DNA of 5,326 nucleotides from Candidatus Brevefilum sp. Its GTDB lineage: Bacteria > Chloroflexota > Anaerolineae > Anaerolineales > Anaerolineaceae. The stretch lies in contig SLIC01000202.1 of NCBI GenBank assembly GCA_007135845.1, forward strand, positions 1 through 5,326, given 5' to 3'. Position 1 is the first letter of the stretch, and each line of letters starts with the position of its first letter. The notes under the pieces were generated by a model, which was not told where the DNA came from, searched no databases, and was given only the letters and a program-made list of their open reading frames with translations. Shown in pieces: positions 1 through 4,658 of this stretch. The position numbers were made by a program, and so were the translations under genes.

Positions 1-183
1 TATGCGCCAGCTGAGATTGTTGCCCCAGCATCTGCGCAGGGCATTTTCGCGGCGAAGGTCGACCGTGCGCAGCTCAACCTGGTTGACAAAGTGATCCTGA
101 CGGTTATGCGGTCAAACTTTGGCGATCACCGGCGCTGGGATGAGATAGAGCAATGGGCGCTCAGCACGATTAACAATTTCTAA
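1..183 (+). CDS. Flavodoxin-domain protein, C-terminal fragment
   Basis: This is an open frame from the window edge to a TAA at 181-183, giving the last 60 residues of a protein whose start lies outside. The readable end contains GIFAAKVDRAQLNLVDK, followed by a short loop with GDHRRWDEIEQWA. From family knowledge, flavodoxin-domain proteins of the HemG-like/menaquinone-type flavodoxin group close with an F-x-G/A-K-hydrophobic strand, a helix, and a GD-x-R-x-W-x-x-I-x-x-WA helix, which fits well. Such proteins bind FMN and carry out cytoplasmic redox reactions, but the FMN-binding T-x-T-G-type loop would be near the N-terminus and cannot be checked here. The substrate is therefore unknown. 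An intrinsic terminator about 195 bp downstream may end its transcript. The assignment rests on the C-terminal pattern only. Confidence 0.55.
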   Translation, partial: YAPAEIVAPASAQGIFAAKVDRAQLNLVDKVILTVMRSNFGDHRRWDEIEQWALSTINNF

Positions 184-376
184 ATTCGTAGAGTGCGTTC
201 GATCAAAAATACAACACACTTATCTCAGAAATGCGCTACCAAGGCGAATAAGGCTAAGTTTGTTTTGCGTCTGAACAAGCCAAACGCTTTGTGGTTAGGG
301 GCATAGCCAGGAAACTGGCATTGAGCGATACAAATAGGCGAAGTAGTTCAGCACTATTCTTACCTGTTATGGAAAG
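184..376. other. Non-coding stretch with a GNRA-capped hairpin
   Basis: There is no convincing gene in these ~190 bases. The one short frame that crosses them starts at a GTG without a ribosome binding site and runs through the downstream terminator and promoter. A compact hairpin is visible at 306-319: GCCAG, loop GAAA, CTGGC. This is a 5-bp stem closed by a GNRA tetraloop, a feature typical of structured RNA. The stretch could be a long 3' untranslated region of the upstream gene or a small RNA ending at the terminator that follows. I do not recognise a known riboswitch or housekeeping RNA in it, and I see no strong promoter that would start a separate transcript. Confidence 0.4.
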
Positions 377-410
377 AACACCTCACAATATGTCGAGGTG
401 TTTTTATTTT
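377..410 (+). terminator. Intrinsic (Rho-independent) terminator
   Basis: An 8-bp perfect stem, AACACCTC (377-384) with GAGGTGTT (395-402), encloses a 10-nt loop. It is followed directly by a T-rich run, TTTTTATTTT (401-410). This is a textbook plus-strand intrinsic terminator. It isolates the upstream gene, or any RNA made from 184-376, from the MerR promoter that begins about 45 bp later. Confidence 0.85.
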
Positions 411-455
411 CCATTCGATCATCATCAATCGAGGAATGTCACAACCCCAAACCTC

Positions 456-483
456 TTGACAAAAATCAGTAATACTGTATAAT
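456..483 (+). promoter_or_regulatory. Sigma70-type promoter of the MerR-VWA operon
   Basis: A perfect -35 box TTGACA lies at 456-461 and a perfect -10 box TATAAT at 478-483, with a 16-bp spacer. Transcription would start near 490, leaving a leader of about 35 nt before the ATG at 525. Consensus boxes imply a strong basal promoter that would need restraint, consistent with the dyad laid over its -10 box. The 16-bp spacer is slightly short. It is not the elongated 19-20 bp spacer used by classical MerR-activated promoters. Confidence 0.85.
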
Positions 484-496
484 AACAGTGTTACTG
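467..496. promoter_or_regulatory. Operator-like dyad overlapping the -10 box
   Basis: CAGTAATACTGT (467-478) and ACAGTGTTACTG (485-496) form a 12-bp-arm inverted repeat with one mismatch and a 6-bp centre. Each arm is itself nearly palindromic, with CAGT-N3-ACTG repeated at a 19-bp period. The right arm extends to AACAGT-GTT-ACTGTT (484-498). The centre of symmetry (about 481.5) falls inside TATAAT, so a bound protein would block RNA polymerase. The simplest inference is autorepression by the MerR-family protein encoded just downstream. Binding is not shown by the sequence itself. Confidence 0.7.
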
Positions 497-524
497 TTAA
501 TATTCTATCGATAAGGATGATGCC

Positions 525-1136
525 ATGCCTGATGAACTGACGATTGAAGACCTTGAAAAGCATAGTGGGTTGCCGGTCCGCACCTTACACTACTACATGC
601 AAGAGGGGCTTTTACCGGGACCGGACAAGCGCGGCAAGTATGCCACCTACGCCCAGGAGCACCTGGACCGGTTGGACCTAATCCTGATCTTGAAGGAGAT
701 TCACCTGCCTCTCAAGGAAATCCGGGCACTGTTAGAGAGCCTGACCCCGGCAGAGATCCAGCATTACCGCGACGATCAGGAACAGCTGTTGGCAAGGCTC
801 AAATCAGCCAGGCCGGATGAGGCAGCGCCCGCATCCGACACTGAGGGCAGCAGCGCACTGGAATACATCAAAGGCCTGGAAGAGGCCCATGGGATGATCC
901 GGGAAATGCGCAGCGATCAGACCTATTTCCCCCGCCGGCTGTTTGAAAACAACCGTGCGCAGGATGAGCCAAGCATCGGCATTGACCGAGCAGCAAGCCA
1001 ACCCCAAGAGGAGCGCTGGCGGCGGGTGGTGATCGCAGACGGGATCGAACTGCACACCCGCGAAACCCGCGATAAAGAGACCGTGTATAAGATCAAGCGC
1101 TTGCTGTCCTTTGCCCGGTCGATGTTTGAGCGATAA
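525..1136 (+). CDS. MerR-family transcriptional regulator
   Basis: A 203-aa cytoplasmic DNA-binding protein. The N-terminus has the MerR helix-turn-helix (about residues 5-24; SGLPVRTLHYYMQEGLLPGP spans 14-33), with the usual tyrosine pair and the G-L-L-P turn. The wing follows (GKYATY, 37-42), then the second helical pair (about 46-72) and a dimerisation helix (about 75-95). A polar linker (96-110) leads to a C-terminal part ending in a W-R-R-V-V-I-A-D-G-I-E-L-H block (165-177), probably a small effector or sensor module. There is no cysteine anywhere, which argues against the thiolate metal sensors MerR/CueR/ZntR and against a SoxR iron-sulphur cluster. The start is fixed by AAGGA (513-517), 7 nt before the ATG. 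It is the first gene of an operon with the VWA gene 17 bp downstream, and probably binds the dyad in its own promoter. The effector is unknown. Confidence 0.9.
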   Translation: MPDELTIEDLEKHSGLPVRTLHYYMQEGLLPGPDKRGKYATYAQEHLDRLDLILILKEIHLPLKEIRALLESLTPAEIQHYRDDQEQLLARLKSARPDEAAPASDTEGSSALEYIKGLEEAHGMIREMRSDQTYFPRRLFENNRAQDEPSIGIDRAASQPQEERWRRVVIADGIELHTRETRDKETVYKIKRLLSFARSMFER

Positions 1137-1142
1137 ACACAA

Positions 1143-1148
1143 AAGGAG
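1143..1148 (+). promoter_or_regulatory. Ribosome binding site deciding the VWA start
   Basis: AAGGAG is followed by GTGATGATG. The GTG at 1148 shares its G with the Shine-Dalgarno sequence and cannot be the start. The ATG at 1151 leaves only 2 nt of spacing. The ATG at 1154 leaves 5 nt and is the best choice. Confidence 0.7.
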
Positions 1149-1153
1149 TGATG

Positions 1154-3064
1154 ATGAAAGACCAAAACGTACAACAACCTTTACAGACAGCACTGATGGC
1201 GGATAAGGCCGTCATCCCGATGGGCAAGCCTGGCGATCGCATTCTGGAGATCAGCCTGACAGCAAATCGAGCTGTGACAGATAAGCCGCGCATGCCCCTC
1301 AACCTGGCGTTGGTGATTGATCGCAGCGGCTCAATGCACGGCGACAAGCTGCAATTTGTCAAGCAAGCCGCCGCGCACGTGATTGATCTGTTGAACACAG
1401 CCGACCGGGTAGCGATTGTGATTTACGATAACCAGGTAGAAACATTGATGCCTTCGCAGTTCCTGACAGAATCTGTCAAACGCGAGGCGAAGGCTAAGAT
1501 TATGGGCATTCAATCCGGCGGCAGCACCTTCCTGTATGGCGGCTGGTTAGAGGGGTGCCGGGAGGTGGCTGAAGCCATCTCAGACCAATCCTTCAACCGC
1601 ACCTTGCTGCTGACAGATGGGCTGGCCAATGTGGGTTTGCGCGATGCAGGTGCGATTTCTTTGCATGCCCAGGAGCTGTTTTCGCGCCAAATATCCACTT
1701 CCACCTTTGGTGTGGGACGTGATTATGACGAGCACATGCTCGAGTCGATCGCCAATCACGGCGGTGGCAGTTTTCACTTCATCGAAACGGTCAACAGCAT
1801 CCCGCTGGTATTTGAGCGCGAGTTTGACGAGATCATCAGTGTCGCCCTCAGGGACGTGCGAGTTGAGCTGGCCCTGCCGCCTAACACGAAAGCTAAGGTG
1901 TCAGCCGGGTGGCGTTCTGAGGAGGAGGGAAACCGGCTGACGGTCTTTTTGGGGAACCTGGCGAGTGAGCAGACTCAATCCCTTTACCTGATGCTTAAAC
2001 GCCTGGAGGCACCTGAAGATAGCGAGCTGACCATTCCGGTGAAGGTGATCTGCGTCGATACCGACCAAGAGAGGCACCAGGCTGAGACCGCCATCACATT
2101 TACAGCTGCACCAGCATCTGAGGAAGCCTCGATAGACCAGAACGCTAACCTGATGGCGCGCTTTGCCCTGGTGGACCTGGCTGACAAAGCTAACGAAGCC
2201 CTCAGGCTGGAACGATCGGGTGACCGGGTTGGTTCTTCCCGGGTGATGATGAATTCTATCAATATCCATCGCGGGCACATCAATGAAGCCACAGTTGACA
2301 AATACCAGATGATGTCTGACGAAATGAGCGCAGGCTATGATGCACTGGAACGCAAGCGGCGCCATTTCCAGGAATACCAGACCAAGCGGGGCATGCTAAA
2401 CGTTCGCGACTTCCGCCTCAGCTTTGATTCTGGTGTGCCGATCGCGGCGGTTGAAGGGAAATATGTGTTGATCAACACGGGCACGTCTGTTAGCATCTCT
2501 GCAGAATCCGAATGGCTGTTCCTCAACCAGGTGCACAAGTTGCCGTCTGAAACCCAGGGTATGACGTGCGAAGCGCTCTCCAAAGCCTTAGGGACCCAGG
2601 TGGATGTGATGTTAGCGATGGACATCCTGGGTGGATTGCACCTGCGAACGAACCCCACCCAGGGTCTGATCCAGTTCGGACTGCGGCCATTCCGCTCCTC
2701 GGGAGTGCGCTTGCCGCTGCAGCCTGCACCTGTGCCGCCCACTGTCCGGATTAATATCGGTGGTGAAGCGATCACCATGCGTCTGTTGACCGCCTTGAAA
2801 TTGAATTACCTCCCCGCACAGATGATGACCGGTCTGAGTGAGGTTGGCAATGCCAGCGACCGCCTGCCCCTGGGGTTGGAATTTTCAACACCGCTTTATA
2901 AGCTGCCTGTTTCGTTGGGTCAGCGCACGCTCTCGCTTTATTTTGGGGTTGCACCAGATCTGCTGCCCCTGGAGAATGGCGAAGGGGCATTGGGTGCAGA
3001 CCTGCTGCAGAGCTTGCCGGTGACGCTGGCGTTCCCTGATGGGGAGATGATACTGTATGTGTGA
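1154..3064 (+). CDS. VWA-domain protein with tandem retropepsin-like C-terminal lobes
   Basis: A 636-aa protein with no signal peptide and no membrane helix, so probably cytoplasmic. Residues are numbered from the ATG at 1154. The von Willebrand A domain (about 45-225) has a complete metal-ion (MIDAS) site: D-R-S-G-S at 56-60, the threonine of GGST at 125, and TDG with Asp155. A beta-sandwich region (about 230-320) and a helical region (about 328-410) follow, as in YfbK/Ca-activated chloride-channel-like bacterial VWA proteins. The last ~220 residues look like two aspartic protease-type lobes. The first has VLINTG (438-443) and AMDILGG (488-494). The second has LLTALKLNYLP (544-554) and ALGADLLQSLPVTLAF (612-627), which resembles the retroviral protease IGRNLL-T-Q-I-G-C-T-L-N-F region. 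Neither lobe keeps the catalytic DTG, so cleavage is unlikely. The gene is co-transcribed with the MerR gene 17 bp upstream. The VWA call is firm; the lobe assignment is my inference from motifs. Confidence 0.88.
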   Translation: MKDQNVQQPLQTALMADKAVIPMGKPGDRILEISLTANRAVTDKPRMPLNLALVIDRSGSMHGDKLQFVKQAAAHVIDLLNTADRVAIVIYDNQVETLMPSQFLTESVKREAKAKIMGIQSGGSTFLYGGWLEGCREVAEAISDQSFNRTLLLTDGLANVGLRDAGAISLHAQELFSRQISTSTFGVGRDYDEHMLESIANHGGGSFHFIETVNSIPLVFEREFDEIISVALRDVRVELALPPNTKAKVSAGWRSEEEGNRLTVFLGNLASEQTQSLYLMLKRLEAPEDSELTIPVKVICVDTDQERHQAETAITFTAAPASEEASIDQNANLMARFALVDLADKANEALRLERSGDRVGSSRVMMNSINIHRGHINEATVDKYQMMSDEMSAGYDALERKRRHFQEYQTKRGMLNVRDFRLSFDSGVPIAAVEGKYVLINTGTSVSISAESEWLFLNQVHKLPSETQGMTCEALSKALGTQVDVMLAMDILGGLHLRTNPTQGLIQFGLRPFRSSGVRLPLQPAPVPPTVRINIGGEAITMRLLTALKLNYLPAQMMTGLSEVGNASDRLPLGLEFSTPLYKLPVSLGQRTLSLYFGVAPDLLPLENGEGALGADLLQSLPVTLAFPDGEMILYV

Positions 3065-3084
3065 AATCAGAGAGGGGATCAGGG

Positions 3085-3120
3085 TTGGGGTTTTACATGC
3101 CTCAGTGTGTAAAACCCCAA
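3085..3120. terminator. 13-bp perfect stem-loop after the VWA gene
   Basis: TTGGGGTTTTACA (3085-3097) pairs perfectly with TGTAAAACCCCAA (3108-3120) around a 10-nt loop, 20 bp after the VWA stop codon. The position suggests a transcription terminator or an mRNA 3'-end stabiliser. The usual U-run is missing on both strands, so it is not a canonical intrinsic terminator. It may also be a small palindromic repeat. The hairpin itself is certain; its role is not. Confidence 0.55.
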
Positions 3121-3157
3121 TAGGGGAAGTGATTGATTCTGTTTTAAGAGGAAGTCT

Positions 3158-3472
3158 ATGTTAAAACGACCGCTTGAAGATTATTTAGAATATGAACGGG
3201 ATTATCCGGGGTTTATTGAAATGGTGATCCGTTACGAGACGGCTATTCTTCCGCTGTGTGCACAATGCGGATCAGGAGATACGGCAAAAGTCGGCGGTGG
3301 GATCGTCTCATGTTCTATTCACCTGGCCAGTGCCACCACGAAATTTAAGCTGCGCCCCAACGCCCCGGGGAAATATTTCTGTAACACTTGCGAGGCGTAC
3401 TTTTCAGACGAAGACTGTGCTCGTCCGTTCTGGTGGGATGAAGCGACAGGGGCAGGAGAGAATGGGGAATAG
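3158..3472 (+). CDS. Small zinc-ribbon protein of unknown function
   Basis: A 104-aa protein. The start is supported by GAGGAAG (3148-3154), with GAGG 6 nt before the ATG. Two CxxC knuckles, CAQC (34-37) and CNTC (75-78), are separated by 37 residues, the arrangement of a zinc ribbon. The segment between them (VGGGIVSCSIHLASATTKFKL) looks like beta strands, and Cys52 and Cys87 are extra cysteines that may also bind metal. The N-terminal 30 residues are acidic and aromatic (EDYLEYERDYPGF) and probably helical. Such ribbons usually mediate nucleic acid or protein contact, but nothing names a specific role here. The last codons (GAGENGE) run into a GGGGAAT direct repeat, so the original C-terminus may have been altered by repeat insertion. 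It lies 93 bp after the VWA gene, across a stem-loop, so co-transcription is uncertain. Confidence 0.75.
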   Translation: MLKRPLEDYLEYERDYPGFIEMVIRYETAILPLCAQCGSGDTAKVGGGIVSCSIHLASATTKFKLRPNAPGKYFCNTCEAYFSDEDCARPFWWDEATGAGENGE

Positions 3473-3490
3473 AGAGTGGGGAATGGTGAA
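3461..3490. repeat. GGGGAAT short direct repeat over a stop codon
   Basis: TGGGGAAT occurs at 3463-3470 and again at 3477-3484, a 14-nt period, within a purine-rich run. The first copy contains the last codons and part of the TAG stop of the zinc-ribbon gene. Low-complexity runs of this kind (GGGAAT, GGGAGT) are, to my knowledge, seen in intergenic DNA of various bacteria. Only two units are present here. Confidence 0.5.
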
Positions 3491-3606
3491 TATATATCTA
3501 GAGTGCGCACTCATCAACAACGCCGGTGTACTAACCGGTTTGATCGACCTATAGGGCGGGTTGTGATCGCCTGTCCTAAGCCTATTTTGATTGAGTGTCA
3601 ATCCGC

Positions 3607-3868
3607 AGGGCAATCGCAAAGTCTCAGAAATATTTGGTTTTATTACCACTATCGTGAATTTATCATCCATAACTGATGTAATAGGTGATATATTTACTAC
3701 TTTACCCATCCCTAAATCCCTTCCCTACTCGAAGAGTGCTTCGCGAAGGGAAGAGACTTTAAGCCCCTCCATTTAGGGAGGGGTTGGGGTGGGTTTACAT
3801 AACAATGGTTATCAAAAAGTTGATTGCATAGATAATCTCGTTTCATTGATTCACTTTGCGATTGCCCT
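3607..3868. mobile_element. Candidate MITE-like element with 16-bp terminal inverted repeats
   Basis: AGGGCAATCGCAAAGT (3607-3622) recurs as its exact reverse complement ACTTTGCGATTGCCCT (3853-3868). A 16-bp perfect match within about 430 bp of non-coding DNA is not expected by chance. The bounded unit is 262 bp and has no coding capacity, as for a miniature inverted-repeat element moved by a transposase supplied elsewhere. No clear target-site duplication is visible directly outside the repeats, so this may be an old or decayed copy. It carries a second palindromic element inside it (3701-3797). Confidence 0.45.
3701..3797. repeat. C-rich/G-rich palindromic intergenic repeat
   Basis: The left end CCCATCCCTAAATCCC (3705-3720) and the right end GGGGTTGGGGTGGG (3780-3793) are imperfect reverse complements of each other, and both are flanked on the outside by TTTA-type sequence. 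Inside are the perfect 10-bp palindrome CTTCGCGAAG (3739-3748), the arms CTTCCC/GGGAAG (3720-3725, 3748-3753), and a hairpin CCCCTCC-ATTTAG-GGAGGGG (3764-3783). This resembles dispersed C-rich palindromic repeats of the AGCCCCTCC...GGAGGGGTTGGGGTGGG type that I associate with intergenic regions of several environmental bacterial phyla. It would fold into a nested cruciform in either strand. Confidence 0.6.
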
Positions 3869-3886
3869 ACTCATTCCATAGATAAT
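3827..3886. repeat. 10-bp direct repeat CATAGATAAT
   Basis: CATAGATAAT occurs at 3827-3836 and 3877-3886, each preceded by ATT plus one base, with a 50-bp period. The second copy lies just upstream of the membrane-protein promoter and the first lies inside the putative inverted-repeat element. It could be a tandem duplication, a protein binding site pair, or chance in AT-rich DNA. Confidence 0.35.
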
Positions 3887-3915
3887 TCCCCGGAGAGGCC
3901 ATTCTCCTTTATAAT
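3886..3915 (+). promoter_or_regulatory. Probable promoter of the membrane-protein gene
   Basis: A perfect -10 box TATAAT lies at 3910-3915, about 39 bp before the ATG. The -35 region is poor: the best candidate is TTCCCC at 3886-3891 with an 18-bp spacer. Between them lies a short inverted repeat GGAGA-N6-TCTCC (3892-3907), occupying the spacer where an activator or repressor could bind. A weak -35 together with a dyad suggests the promoter may depend on a regulator, but this is inference. Confidence 0.5.
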
Positions 3916-3953
3916 AATGAACATAAAAACACTTAATTTATGGAGGTCGTTTT

Positions 3954-4595
3954 ATGAAAAAGTCGAAAAGAAGGCTTTTGTTTTCTGTGCTTGGCGGTTT
4001 ATTGATGGTTACTGCTGGGGTAGTCTTGCTGCTATCAAACCTTGGTGTGATCACAATCGATTGGGGCATCATCATCGGGCCATTATTTGCAATTGGCGGC
4101 CTGGCATTCCTGCTGGTGTTTATCACCAATACTGAAGAGTGGTGGGCATTAATCCCGGGCTTTGTCTTAATTGGCATTGGCACAACGACTTTTATGGGTC
4201 AGTGGATGGAAGCAGTTGGCGATCGCTTTGGGGGGATGATTTTCCTGGGATTTGTGGGCTTGCCCTTTATCTTGATCTACCTGACACATCCTGAGAACTG
4301 GTGGGCCATCATCCCCGGCGGTGTCTTGCTGACCCTCGCCGGTGTCACCCTGGTTGATAATAACACTGCCCTTGGCGGTAGTTTGTTCTTCCTTGGTTTG
4401 GCAGCGACCTTTGGTTTGGTGTATATTCTGCCCAAACCCGGCGGCAAACAAAACTGGGCGCTCTATCCTGCTGGGGTCCTGTTTTTGCTGGCCGTGCTGG
4501 TCTCTCTGGGAGCAGCCGATTTTATGCGTTTCGTGGGACCGCTGGCATTATTGATTGTCGGCGGGTATGTGTTGATCCGGGCTGTAAGAAAATGA
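3954..4595 (+). CDS. Multi-pass membrane protein with LiaI/LiaF-like start and WWAxIPG repeats
   Basis: A 213-aa integral membrane protein with a strong ribosome binding site, GGAGG (3942-3946), 7 nt before the ATG. The basic N-terminus (KKSKRR) should stay in the cytoplasm. About eight hydrophobic helices follow (roughly 9-29, 38-57, 64-82, 93-111, 117-134, 140-158, 168-186, 192-210). The first pair resembles the LiaI/LiaF-type transmembrane region (DUF5668), known from cell-envelope stress modules: GG-x3-V-x-A-G-hydrophobic run, then NLG, then D-W-x-I-I-x-P. An internal repeat is clear: EEWWALIPG (61-69), ENWWAIIPG (114-122) and QNWALYPAG (166-174), spaced 51-53 residues, each starting a helix after a short polar loop. 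The family hint comes from topology, not catalytic residues. No partner histidine kinase or PspC-type gene is visible, so a stress-sensing role is only a possibility. Confidence 0.82.
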   Translation: MKKSKRRLLFSVLGGLLMVTAGVVLLLSNLGVITIDWGIIIGPLFAIGGLAFLLVFITNTEEWWALIPGFVLIGIGTTTFMGQWMEAVGDRFGGMIFLGFVGLPFILIYLTHPENWWAIIPGGVLLTLAGVTLVDNNTALGGSLFFLGLAATFGLVYILPKPGGKQNWALYPAGVLFLLAVLVSLGAADFMRFVGPLALLIVGGYVLIRAVRK

Positions 4596-4658
4596 AGGTG
4601 TAACGACACATCCGCACCCTGCTAAAGTGCACTGGGGGGTTAAAGAGGCTGATTAGTG

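Noticed and set aside
291..482. Plus-strand open frame of 63 codons in the first intergenic region
   Set aside because: It has a GTG start without a ribosome binding site and runs through the terminator and the -35/-10 boxes of the MerR promoter.
804..1193. Minus-strand open frame of 129 codons
   Set aside because: It is antisense to the MerR gene and crosses the MerR-VWA junction, and it has no family resemblance.
1901..2365. Minus-strand open frame of 154 codons
   Set aside because: It lies wholly inside the VWA gene, antisense to well-supported coding sequence. It encodes no recognisable domain and has no supporting ribosome binding site.
2335..2778. Minus-strand open frame of 147 codons
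   Set aside because: It is antisense to the C-terminal part of the VWA gene, with an Arg/Ser/Pro-rich composition typical of a shadow frame.
3533..3540. AACCGGTT palindrome and the nearby CCGGT-N6-ACCGG
   Set aside because: It is short and not positioned near a gene start or promoter, so it is probably chance.
3591..3776. Plus-strand open frame of 61 codons
   Set aside because: It runs through the palindromic repeat and has no ribosome binding site and no protein-like composition.
4596..4658. Search for a terminator between the convergent membrane-protein and rph genes
   Set aside because: Only weak pairings (GTGT/ACAC, the AGTGCACT palindrome) and no T-run on either strand were seen, so no terminator is called.
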